This document shows, in pieces, positions 46,906-58,920 of a DNA stretch of 64,000 bases; the stretch's first letter is position 1; each line of letters begins with the position of its first letter. Made by a program: the position numbers and the translations under genes. Under the pieces are notes generated by a model, which saw only the letters and a program-made list of their open reading frames with translations, searched no databases and was not told the DNA's origin. Origin of the DNA: Channallabes apus (taxonomy: Eukaryota > Chordata > Actinopteri > Siluriformes > Clariidae); contig CM060106.1 of assembly GCA_030522415.1 (NCBI GenBank), forward strand, positions 31,779,485-31,843,484. Direction: 5' to 3'.

Positions 46906-49900
46906 TTCATAGAATCATAATATAATTTCAGAAAGAACACTGCCAAACCACAAATGAATTACAGAAATAAATTTATATTATGATCTATGCATTTTTTTTT
47001 CTAAATGAAAAATAAGTGTAATATATCTTTTTTTTATTGGTAATGTTTACCAATTTAGTTTATTGGTAATTATCATATTGTAATTAATGTTAGTACAGTA
47101 GTAACATCAGTTATTCATTTAATTTCAAACAGGGTGTAATATCATCATAGTCAATCACTTTATTTGTCACGGTTCCATAAAGTCAACCCAAACCACAGTT
47201 TTCAGGTGGGCCAGATTAATTTGAGGCTGGTTTGAGTTTCTCATGAACCACTGGGATTACCAGTAGTATTATTGGGTCTTGTGTTCAACGTAGCATCAGA
47301 TTCCTGTTCATGGCTGGCAAGACTGGAACCCAATCTGTTCCTCTGCTGTTTAATGCATTCTGAGATGTTTTTCTGCACACCATACTGTAATTCTAAATAG
47401 TGGTTATTTGAGTTTCTTTACCCTTCTTGTTGAATCAGTCTGACCATTCTCCTCATTAACACCTTGTTTTCAACCATATAATCGCTTACAAACAGCAGTT
47501 TATACTTAAACCTCTCACATGTACCAAAAAACATCCCATGGTCAAAATGACTTCACCCTCTATCATTGTAGGTTTCTCACTTGCAATGCAGAAAGCCCAG
47601 GTTCAATTCCAACCCAATGCCCAAACCCCAACCACTGGATGTAGTGCGAGTCCCAAGCATTGGGCTTAAAACCTGTGCCAAGTTGGATACAGATCAGATA
47701 GGCCGCTGTGGTGACCCCTCAATGGGAACAGCCAAAAGACCAACAACAACATTACTGTAAAGTTGTACAGGTGTTCCTATTAAAGTAGACAGTCTGTAAG
47801 TGAGTATTAAAGGTACAGTAGTTCCACAGTTGATGAGGAAAAGGCAAACAAAAGCCTATGCAAAAAGAATAAATGTTTTAGGTATAGCATTTAAACTATG
47901 TCACTTCCAAGAAGCCATCTGAAATCAGCGTGCCATATGGATTAAATCAAGATTCTAAGAAAGCAAAGCAAACATTCTCTTTATTCAGTGCTGCCTCATG
48001 GTAAGCCTGTCATCAACATTCGCTCACACTGTATTGTTTGACTGACATGGAAACATGCATTCAGCCATATTGATGGATGTTGATACACAAACCATAACGC
48101 CTTCTAACGAAAAATAACCATGCTTGCTTAAAAAAAAATAAATAAATAAATAAATAAAGTGAATGTGTTCCCAGCTGCCACTACAGCTCGGAACAAGTTT
48201 GTACCCTGGCAGGTGACTGTGATGATGGAGTGATGGCACAAGCCCAGAAAAGCAGCAAGATGGAGTGAAAGAAAAGAAGGGGAAAGGAAACAAGGCGGAG
48301 ATGTGATGGGCATGGTTCAGCTCTGCGCCGACAGTTTTGTCAATAGCCCCAGGACGCCCAGCTGCCTGGCTCTGATTGACAGCTAGCAGGTGGCAGCTGA
48401 ATGGAGACGTCAGCCCGGCTGCTGATCACACTCACGTTGACGCTAACGATGAACGAGCACGTTGATGCGGCTACCCAAGGTGATCTCTTGTTTTATGAGT
48501 GAAAGACGCCTGCTGAGGCTCTAGCACCAGAGCCTCTGTGTATCCAGCTGCACCATGGGGGTTTGGGCTAACAATGCCATTCCTATATGAGGGCAATGAG
48601 GAGAGAAAGCAAGGGAGAGCAGGAGCACATGGAGTCTTGTTTGGGTCTCGAGAAGTGAGATGGTTACTCAGGTGATCTTGTTATGAGAGGCAATATCTGA
48701 CTGCCTTATCAGAATGAGCAGCGGAGAGCATTGAGAGTGAAGTTTAGCCTCTTTTCTTATTAGTAAAAAGATTAGCAGCGCTTACAATGTGTTAATTGAG
48801 TTATTGGGTGCTAATTCATGAGGTTTAATTGTCTTCCTGATACCACGTTCTAATGAAAAAGGGTGATGAGTGCTTCAAATCAAACCAACGTAAGCCCCTG
48901 TACTCATTCCCTTTTCCCTTCTTATTGCATCATGACATGTGCAACTTCCTTGCATGAATTACACCAAATCAGGATGATGAGAGGTTTAAAAGGAAAGAAA
49001 GATTTTGAATCGGTCCATCGAGTAAAACATTGCACCGTTAAACTGATCTTCTGGTACATTTTAGCTTAAAGATTTATTAAACTCCAACTAAACAACTGGA
49101 GTTTTTTTTCTTTTTTTTTAAATCTTTTATCCTTTCTGGGAATCTTTGTTTTGATACCTCAGATGAGAAGTGTTTTTTCTGTTAATGACAGTAATTTGAA
49201 CCGGAAACGTCTGCCTCTACTAGATGTGTTAACTTGTGTATAAATGAGTGCATAATTACATATTAATTATCAGTACTTAAGGAAGTGTTCATGTTACATC
49301 TGTTTTAATTACCCTGGGTAATCACATGATAGCGCACTTGCTTCACACTGTATGCAAATTGGAAACCAGACCCTTTTTTCTTTTTCTTTTTTTTCAAGTG
49401 AGTGTTTAATGTGAAGCTAAATGGAGTCTGTGATAACTGGAATTCACAAGAAATCTCATTCCAGAGTGGTTTGCTCCTAGCTAATATCCAACCGTATGCA
49501 ATATGTTTTTCCAACAGTATGAAAGGGTCTTAAGGCAGCATAATAAAAAAAAAGCTGCCTCCCAAGACCCCAAAGCTAAATCTTTAAATCCACACAAAAC
49601 TAGCACATTTTCATATATTGCTTTTCTTGTATAGTGTCACGAGTGTAAGGACTGCAACACCAACACAAACTTGAAAAAAGTTACATTTATAATATGATAA
49701 AGGTAGTCTGTTTTTATATATATATTATTTTTTTTCTGAGAATTCTCTCTTCTCATTTTTAGATCCCTTTCCATATGCCGATCATGCACAACGAATGATC
49801 ATGTCAATTAGAGATCTGCTTGCTTCTACAGGAAGTTGCTCTGGCCATGGTTCATTTTTATCTCCAAAACCTGGAGATCTGAGCTTTCTCACCATGCACC

Positions 49901-50636
49901 ATAACACACACACTCACATTCCTCCCCCACAAAAAAGGAAACATTTTGCGTATGATCACAGTATGCTTTCCATGCATGCTTTTGTTAATAACATGTAATT
50001 ACATGTGCTAAATACTGTATGTGAATGTACATTATGCCCTAAAAAAAAGCACAAGTAAACATGTAATCATGTATCATACTGTATGTTAAAACTGAATCAT
50101 AGTAATTACATATGAATAACCTAATTGCATGTGAAAAAATTTTATATGTACGTAAAAATAAATGTTTTGTGCAAAAATGATGTGAAAGTATAGTCCATAA
50201 AAAATATCATGTAGAAACGATTTGAATAAATGAAAAATTATTCCCATGTGATCTGTTTGCACATTAATGTCTAAAAATGGCTTTTAAAAAAAATAACAAC
50301 ACATTAATCATTCAGAAAAAGTGATATGAAAATACATGAATCACAGATAATAATCATACGTGGAAAAAATATTCATGCATAAAAATCACATTTGAAAAAA
50401 AAAATATCTGCATGACTCTCACGCAATAAAGATGGCGGCGGATGCAAGGGCTGATCTTCTTTAATAAACATTGTGAAACAAATCACACAAAATGAGGACT
50501 GATAATGAGGACCATGACTCGACCTACAGTAGGCAGGCACAAGCAACAAACACAACAGTTAACATAACAGACAAGAGACACAGCCATGGCTCAAGACAGA
50601 ACATAAATATACTGTAAATAGAACATAAACCCCGGG
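46906..50636. other. Intergenic DNA; candidate conserved block at 48160-48560
   Basis: 48160-48560 is clearly less AT-rich than its surroundings, free of repeats and footprints, and has no coding frame; the same is true of 48700-48860. These are candidates for conserved enhancers, by composition only. 50390-50460 is an AT-rich stretch with GATGGCGGCGG. Footprint starts: 47094, 47383, 47753, 47814, 50013, 50077, 50525, 50610. Confidence 0.5.
47560..47755 (+). repeat. tRNA-derived SINE relic, third type
   Basis: The B-box-like AGGTTCAATTCC and the 3' words GGCCGCTGTGGTGACCCCTC, GGGAACAGCCAAAAGAC followed by (CAA)n match the tail type of DANA-like SINEs. The head is not clear. Confidence 0.55.
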
Positions 50637-50637
50637 C

Positions 50638-50830
50638 CAGGGGTAGCTCAGTGGTTAAGGCATTGGACTACGGTTCGGAAGATCCCAGGTTCAAATCCCA
50701 CAACCACCAAGTTGCCACTGTTGGGCCCTTGAGCAAGGCCCTTAACCCTCAATTGCTCAGATGTGTAATGAGATAAAAATGTAAGTCGCTCTGGATAAGA
50801 GCGTCTGCCAAATGCCTAAATGTAAATGTA
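50638..50830 (+). repeat. tRNA-derived SINE, best copy of the second family
   Basis: Head CAGGGGTAGCTCAGTGGTTA (A box), B box GGTTCAAATCCC, then GTTGGGCCCTTGAGCAAGGC, and the tail GTCGCTCTGGATAAGAGCGT, GCCAAATGCCTAAATGTAAA. Low divergence suggests a young copy. Confidence 0.9.
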
Positions 50831-51173
50831 AATAAATACACAGAACTGAACAAGACTCGGGTGCATGAAACCAGGAGCAAATGCAGACTGGAACACGTGT
50901 TTAGGAATATGTAGTATGATTTATATGGGGTGAAGGAGGAACCTACTGTACGTGACCATGATATCTAAAAATTATTCATCACCTGTGAAATTAAAAGAAG
51001 TGGTGAAAATAAATGAGAATACATTAAAATCAAATGTTAGCAAAGAAAAAAATTTATTATATGTGAAAATTATTTAGATTTAGAAAATTTTACATACAGC
51101 TTGTCTTGAGTAGGGTTGCTGGGGGCCAAGCGTGAAGAGACCAGGGCACAAAGCTGGGGGAACCTACTGCAGG

Positions 51174-51222
<49 letters not shown>

Positions 51223-52403
51223 TTGGATTATTATAAAACAAAAAAGTCTGAAATAAATCGGTCTCGTCTCCTCTTTGTACAAATTAAAATGGAAATCTTA
51301 TGTCATTTTTGAAACATTTAACATTTAGAGAAAAAGAGCAGTCTGTAAGTTTTCTAAGTTGGAAACTCATTACTCATGTAGTTTTCTCCCTGAGCTGAGA
51401 TGTCATCTCACACTTTTTTCGAAGAGGCTGTTTTGATAGTTTTATTTACACATTTGGGACATTAATCAAATTCAGGATTAGTGTGAGAGGACAAGAGCGG
51501 GGCCCTTAGCACAATCTATAGCAGGGCTCAGATCAATCTACACGATCAATCTAAATGATGAGAAAATTCACTTTTTAGCGGGGGAAAAAAAAAACCTAAA
51601 ATGAAATAAAATAAATAAATACGCGGAAAGTCCAGCATGTGCACCCGTATGCACACTTAAAAGACAGCTTTGCAGCTACACATCAATAAAAAGAGGATGT
51701 ACTAAAGGCACATTTGAAATTCTTAGCAGTGCGAGACCTCACTGGAGCAAGTCAGGACCCTGTGCCGTTAAAGTCAGCCTTGTATAAATCAGTGCCGCTG
51801 CTTGTTTACCCACAGGCCCAGTAAAACATCTGGGTAAATGCTAGAGCACCTTGAACACATTTTAAAATGTTTTCATCAATCCATACTCATAACCTGAGCT
51901 CTGTTCGGTATTAAAGGTTATTACGCCACAACACTGTCAAATTCTCCAATCTGATTGGTCAGAAGGTTGATTAATGTTACATGAGAGCAGCTCTGACATG
52001 AGTTTTATGTAGTTCTATGGCAAATATTTGACTTGATCCATGCCTAATCCTAAACATGAAACAACAGCAGAAAAAAAACATTATTTACAAAAATGTTGAT
52101 GATGAATTGTTAAAGCATTTTCTAAGGAGATTAACAATTTATGGAAGGAGTCTCCAGTGCCAGTGCCTTGTTGAATCGAATGCTTTGATTTGAGGATTTT
52201 GCACTTTCTGGTTTCCCTGTAATTTGACGATCTACACTGTTTAAACTACTAGAAAATTAGAGAACAGACAGAGATTGTGAATTAACAACTGTTTATACCT
52301 GCTGTACGTGAGCTGAAAACATTGTAAGTGAGAAAATGTTTAAATCTTGTTATACACACTTACAATCCAATGTAACATATGATTGCATTATTATTGCTTC
52401 ATT
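50831..52403. other. Intergenic DNA, no gene seen
   Basis: A (CA)n tract lies at about 51175-51220, next to SINE-like words (TTGTCTTGAGTAGGGTTGCT) that may be an old antisense SINE fragment (51100-51220). 51700-51960 is unique-looking and less AT-rich. Confidence 0.45.
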
Positions 52404-52735
52404 CATTCATTCATGTTCTATACTGCTTTTCCCGTGTACAGGGCCGCAGGGGGCCGGCCTGGGGCCTACCTGCAAACGGATCCCATGGAGGCCTACGGTA
52501 CGATGCGGAGTACACCCAGGACAGGGTGCCAATCCATTGCAGGGCACACACATACAGTACACATTTAGGAACTCCAATTAAAACAATCTGCATGACCTTG
52601 GATTGTCGGAGGAAACCAAAGAACCTGAAGGAAATCCACCAAGCACAAAGAGAACATCCACAAACCCAAGGTGGGAATTAAACCCTCAACCCTACAGGTG
52701 CAAGACTACAGTGTTAACAATTATGTCACTGTGTA
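52404..52735 (-). repeat. DANA/Mermaid-like SINE, antisense
   Basis: CATTCATTCATTC tail, CAGGGCCGCAGGGGGCCGGC, GAGTACACCCAGGACAGGGT, CCAATCCATTGCAGGGCACA, GGAGGAAACCAAAGAACC, GAAATCCACCAAGCACA, CAAGACTACAGTGTTAAC. TACAGTA at 52553-52559 interrupts the CACACACATACACA segment by 5 bp. Confidence 0.82.
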
Positions 52736-54257
52736 TGCCACTCTTATTATTTAGCTACTAGAACATATAGTTATGAATATAGTTATTAATTATTATACGA
52801 GCATGCTTTTTCCTCTTAAAGTTTGCCTTATATGGAGACAAAGCAGGTGAAAGGGAGCAAGAGAGAGAGATTTTAGGAAGGTGTGGTTTGCATGTAATAA
52901 TTAAGGCAGTAGAAGGTTTGTACAAAGACAAACCAATCAATATGTGTGTGCATCCTCCAGGTCTGAGTTTTTAAAGGCATTATATATACACTAATGTGTT
53001 TTTATTAATATTGTAAGTTAGTTCACATTTGCTTACATAAATGCAAACAGATCCTCCTTATTCGTACATAAAAGGAAATCAAACTTACGTGACAGAACAG
53101 GAGTAATTGATCTTTATACAAACCATCAGCCAGTGTTTGTCAAATGGCTGAAAAATACCTTCATCTCTCCAATTCTCTCTCTCCTTCTCCTTCTTGCGCT
53201 CGCTCTCTGGTCAATATCCCATCAGACAGATGACAGGTGGAATTGTCTGTTGAGTCTTAAAGTGATTGCAGCCCTTCAGCATTGTCCACACACACACTGA
53301 GCAGAGCCTTAACGATGGACACCTGCACAGTCTCAGGCACGCTGGTCGATGGAGGAAAGGAAAAAAAAATGAGTAGAGTGTTAACAATACGGCAGCACTA
53401 TCAGCATACTTCCTTCACTTTCTGCTTGATATTCTGACAACAATGGTTACTTCTTAATCCAAACATCCACCCTGATGCATGCTTGTCACCGGCGCTGGGA
53501 CAGCCAGGCACATGGGATTGGACGGATGCTGTCTTTATTGAGCTTTGTTTCTTCAGCTAGCGTGGAATGCTGGCGTATTAATGGAGTATAATTATATAGC
53601 TCAGACTGTGCTGTTCCCCTGTGCAATATACAGTGTGCATGCCAGCGAAGTCACAAACTGCAGCATTCTACCCCATTACATCTGCAATGATTAGAGATGG
53701 GGGGAGGAACATCTGGCATCTAAGCTGCGAGAGAAAGCAGCATTCTGCACTTTAATGGATATCTGCGGGCCAAACAGATCTGATATTTCATCTGGCAGAT
53801 TTAACTCTATATGCACCAGCCAATGGGCTGTGGAAGAGAAAAAGACTTCCTACTTCAGATTTGTCACACCAGTGACTCCTGATGTTTTATTGCTGCTTTA
53901 GCACTTGGGCAGGAGTAATAAAGATGTGTACAGGTACTATAAGACTATACTAGACTATAAGGTCATTTGTTTTAAATGGTAGGCTTCCTGCAAAGCTATA
54001 GTTTGGTGCAAAAGTCTGCACCCCCTGTTTTCGTGACTGAACAAAAGGCAAATATTTAAACACAATAAGGATATTAGTTAAATGTAAGGGGAAACTAAAC
54101 AAAGAACAGAATCCAATGGGTGAAAATTAAGGTTACACAAGTAATTAGAAAGCATGTAAAATCATAATCAGCAGTTTAAATGCGCCTTTGTAACTGATCT
54201 TCTTGTTCTTTTTTATGTATTAATATGATCTGTATACTCTATTGATAAAGTCCTAAA
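52736..54257. other. Intergenic DNA; candidate conserved blocks
   Basis: The stretch 53160-53850 is non-repetitive, footprint-free and relatively GC-rich, with no coding frame. It is a candidate for conserved regulatory DNA. Confidence 0.45.
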
Positions 54258-54664
54258 CAGAGTGATTCAAAAGTCTGGATCTGTAGGCGAAAATATATTT
54301 AAAAGTATTAATTACAGCAAATGATCAAATCGACGGCTTCTGGTTTTGCAGCACTTGTATACAGTATAAACAGAATAGAAGAAAATTCACAATTTTTCCA
54401 CACATCAGAACTGATGTTGTTGCATGTCAAGATGATTTCCTCCTTTAGTGTGACGATTGCTCTGTGCCAATTCCAATAGACTCCTGACTTCTGATGATCC
54501 CAGAGTCAAGTGGTGTTAGGTCTGGTTCTAGTCCTTCTTTGTTTAGTCATGTTGGGTCTGATATAAAAACAATAAATAGCCATAAATAAATAAAAAATAT
54601 TAAATTTAATATAATTTTCATATAAGTGAACGCACTTATGTATGCAGACTTTTGGGACACCTTT
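54258..54664. mobile_element. Mariner-type MITE, copy 2
   Basis: The left end CAGAGTGATTCAAAAGTCTG and right end GCAGACTTTTGGGACACC are inverted relative to each other. The interior matches the copy at 43700-44060. No frame. It carries a footprint at 54360. Confidence 0.8.
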
Positions 54665-54684
54665 TACATACAGTATAATATAAA

Positions 54685-55088
54685 CACAGATCAGCCATAA
54701 CATTTAAACTGTAACATTTTATTAACCACATTGGGTTTGGGTTTACCTTGTTCCATGGCTCTGGCACTGGCCCCTTTGGCTATGGCACTTCAGGGTCTCT
54801 GGAGTCAAGCTGTGGTGTCTGGCACCAAGATATTGGTAACAGATCCTTTGGATTCTGTGGGTTGTTACTGTATGTAGGTCTGGCCTCGATGGATTGGACT
54901 ATCTTGTTTGTGCTCCATCGGATTAGGATCTGGGCCAGACATGTAGGATCTGAACACATGTCTTCAACCTCTACGGGCTTGGGGGAGCCTTTAGTGCCCA
55001 TGATCCTGTCTCCAGTGTGTAGTTGTTGATCAATATTGTTTGATTTAGTATGTGGTGGTGGTGGTGTTGATATTATGGCTGATCAGTG
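54685..55088. mobile_element. MITE with GATCAGCCATAA ends
   Basis: The left end CACAGATCAGCCATAACA and the right end TTATGGCTGATCAGTG are inverted repeats of at least 17 bp with one mismatch, about 404 bp apart. No transposase frame. The target duplication is not clear, so the superfamily is left open. A heptamer starts at 54866. Confidence 0.75.
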
Positions 55089-55156
55089 TATAGAGCGTTA
55101 TGCTCCACATTTACGCAGCCTACGAACAACAGTCAAAAGAATCGGTATACCCCATT

Positions 55157-55187
<31 letters not shown>

Positions 55188-55286
55188 CTTTTCAGGATTT
55201 AACATAATTTATTAGTTTTTTAAAAGAGAACGCTGCTGGGAGAACACTACCACTACAGTATGACACAACAGATACAGAATTGTGCA

Positions 55287-55662
55287 TTCATTCATTCATT
55301 CTCTATACCGCTTAATCCTGTGTTCAGGGTCGCGGGGGACCTGGAGCCTATCCCAGGAGACTTCGGGCACTAGGCGGGGTACACCCTGGACAGGGTGCCA
55401 ATCCATCGCAGGGCACACACACATTCACACACTCACACACCCAATCACACTACGGGCAATTTTTTAGGATAACAAATTAGCCTAACCTGCATATCTTTGG
55501 ACTGTGGGAGGAAACCGGAGTACCCGGAGGAAACCCACCAAGCACGGGGAGAACATGCAAACTCCATGCACACAGAGACGGGAATCGAGCCTGGCCGGGG
55601 GAATCGAACCCAGACCCTGGAGGTGCAAGGCGACAGTGCTAACCACTACACCACCGTGCCGC
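55287..55662 (-). repeat. DANA/Mermaid-like SINE, antisense, with 12 bp target duplication
   Basis: Full-length copy: tail CATTCATTCATT at the left, head GGCGGCACGGTGGTGTAGTG on the minus strand at the right. CAGAATTGTGCA flanks it (55275-55286 and 55663-55674), which shows LINE-type integration. Low divergence from the copy at 19040. Confidence 0.93.
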
Positions 55663-55674
55663 CAGAATTGTGCA

Positions 55675-56150
55675 GTGGCTATGAAATATTTCAACTTAAA
55701 CAAACTACTTAAACTTAACCAAATACTGTAGGCCAAGTTCACGGCTGGTCTAAAAGAATACTACTTGCTTATAGAAAAGATTTGTTTTAAGTAAAAAAAA
55801 AATATCAATGCAAGGACCTTAAGCATGCACTACATATATTTAGTTGGCCAGACACTTAACAAAAACGTTAAAAACTAATTGCACTGTAGGGAAACTAACA
55901 GCCAATGATTTTACTGTACATTATTATAGGCTTACTTTAAATTCCTCTACTTTTGTGCAAGTTATTTTCTATTGTGTAAACTGCGTCCTGTTGATTCCAA
56001 TACCAAGACAAATTCATTGTGCACAATAGAACCGCCCATGAGAACCAATTATTTAGCTAGCTAATTATCCTATCTGTAATACCAAGGTTTTTATGCCTCA
56101 CTTTACCTTTAATCCCATTAAACATTTATTCCAAAGAGAACTTTGCAATG

Positions 56151-56198
<48 letters not shown>

Positions 56199-56455
56199 CT
56201 GCAACTATGACGGGATGTTTAGATTGCTGATTGCTGAGTGTGTTAGTTAGCTAGCTAGAAGCAGTGAATCTCCTCTCCATCTCCGTCTCCACAAAGTTCC
56301 AACTTCAGCCCTGGGTCTCTGTGGACGTCTCTAAAACACAGACAGGTGTTATAATTCAGAATAAAACAGTAACACGCCTTATTCATCCTGTAATCATGGA
56401 AATCTATCAGATGGTCCAGATGACAATAGCAGTGCATTCCTCTCAACATATACAC

Positions 56456-56502
<47 letters not shown>

Positions 56503-58837
56503 CACGCTGATTCTGGCAAACACCAACAGACGCTTTTCTCCAACGCCTGTAGTTAATGAATGTCAAAATGATTTTAGCATGATTTGACAAACACCAGCAG
56601 CAGGCTTACTGTATATATGATGTGTGTTACTGCTACTAAAACAAAGCTCTCATAACACTTGCAGCCACACTGGCACTAATTAAGGCAGCGCTGCTGAAAA
56701 TCTACCTTTAAGACTAAGGGGTTTTAATGAATGCTAGCGGTAATTAAGCACGGTGGTAACAAAACCCTCTCCTGCCGAGGGACTTTCAATAATGACGAGG
56801 AACTACGGCTTCAGAAAATGGCCGTCTACGTTTGTGATTTCGGGGGTAAAAAAAGAGATTATAATTGGGCAACCGCAGGCTCAAATGATGGCCTTTGCCA
56901 AGTCGTGACAAAATAGGCGTAATTAGTAGCGTGTGGCCTCTGCAGGAGATGACGGTGAGCTGTTGTCTGAACATCCATACTGGATTAGAGCAGTCAAGTA
57001 ACTGCAATCAAAACCTGATAGAGAGATCCGTCTAGGAGAAACTCAGTCGAGTAAACTGCGTCAAGCATAAAAGTAATGGCACTGAGTGATTCTAATTGTT
57101 TCTTTTGTAACTTGAACGAAAGTTTGTGCTATACAGTATTGGAAGTATTATTTTAAACATGTGGGTGGTTTATTTATTTATTTATTTATTTATTAAAAAT
57201 TCAACATAAATGCCTGCAAATGGATATGCACATTGTAGTACTGATGTAATCTGGAAACTCGACAATAAGTGTTCTGGTTAGGATTGCGATATTTATAGCA
57301 CAACTAATTTCCGGTCTGAAAAATTGAACAATTAATAAAAATAAATAAATAAATAACTATTTCAAACTGGGCATGTTGCGTATTTCATATTGTGTTGGTG
57401 ATGCCAATCATGTTTGCACTTCAATGCATATTCATTTTATTATTCTTACCTGATCTTCACAGCTGACCTTCAACCTATTTCCATTTCCACGTGCCTGAAT
57501 ACAGAGCGTCTATACAGTATACAGAGCATCCCTGAAAGAATCTCTGAGCGGAAAAACAAAAGAATATCCATTAAAACAATATTTAAAAGTCCTTTTTTTA
57601 TATAACGGCTTGAAAATGACTGTTTCTATTAACTGGTTTGACCCACGAAATGAGAATTCGGGGAGAAATTGTTTTATAAAGATTCATAAAGACAGGAGGA
57701 AGCCATCACCTGTGGAAATGTGATGATTAATGTATACGCTTCAGTGTTTATAAAGAAATTGAGATCACAATAGGGATCTTATTTTCCCCCTGTTATCATA
57801 ATTGCTCATAAATTAATAAAATCTGACTGCACGGCTTTATTAGCTCTGATACAGACCTCCCAAGTTTGGGAAGGGAGTGGAGAAAAATATGAAGGGTTAT
57901 GCGGCGAACAATCTCTCGATAATTAACATGAAGATAAACAAAACATAAATTTGGATATTGCGTTTATTTGGACCACCACTCAAATATGTGTGAACTGCAC
58001 TATTTTAATTAAAAGATAAATCTAGGTGACACTCTGCCTCTGAGTTAATTATTCAGTGTTGTATAATAGAAATAAAGGCCATTAAAGATGCCACACACTG
58101 TATTTCTCCATTAATAGTAGAAAGAACTCGCACTGGGGACTTACAGGCCTTTTTATTCCTCCTCTTTCGTCTGTTCTTTTATTCCTTGTCCTTTTCTTTT
58201 GTCCTACAGATTTCAGAGGATAGGATACAAAACTGAGCAGACAGAACATGCCATTGTGTTTGTCTGGTGTGTGTGTGTGTGTGTGTGTGTGGTTGGGGAG
58301 GGAGGGGGGGTTATGCATTAGCTGTATATGAGCTTTAAAGTTTAACGATGATAATTTTGCATGCGGCCGTGCGCTGATGACTTTGCAGGGCTTAGTGTTA
58401 CAGGTGGCGCTCGTTACTGTTTATGAAAGCCATTTGATTTCATTTAGTCGTGTTCACGGCCCACTTTGGTGCCACACGTCACCAGACTATTTTTCAGTTT
58501 CAGTACCTGAGAACCTTATGGGCATCGGCGGCAGCCGCTGAAAAACTTCTGGGGCTTTAAAGGAATTCGAGCAACGTTACCGACTGTGTGCTCTCCGGTG
58601 CATAGGTAATGTTCAATTTACTCAAGAGAATGCGGATTATTCTCATAAAGCGTACGGCCGCGTGTTTATACTCGGCACATGTTCTTTCGTAATTGCGCGG
58701 TACGAGAATGGAATGATAATTAAAGGTTTTGGCACATATAATGGTTGCATATTGCAGCAACACTCAAATTCACTTTCTCCACTGTAAGCATTATATTGTG
58801 TGGATGTGTGCTGGTGGTGGTGGTGGTGGAAGTGGTG

Positions 58838-58886
<49 letters not shown>

Positions 58887-58920
58887 CATAAAGAGCCAAT
58901 AAGACAAGATATAAAAATCA
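55675..58920. other. Intergenic DNA; candidate conserved block 56640-57070
   Basis: (CA)n tracts lie at 56154-56197 and 56458-56505, (GT)n at 58267-58291 and 58839-58879. 56640-57070 and 58330-58720 are repeat-free, with homeobox-like TAATTA/ATTAA words and no convincing frame. They may be conserved enhancers of the neighbouring gene. Confidence 0.5.

Noticed and set aside
56731..56916. 61-codon frame in a unique-looking block
   Set aside because: No known motif, no splice sites, and the sequence looks more like conserved non-coding DNA.
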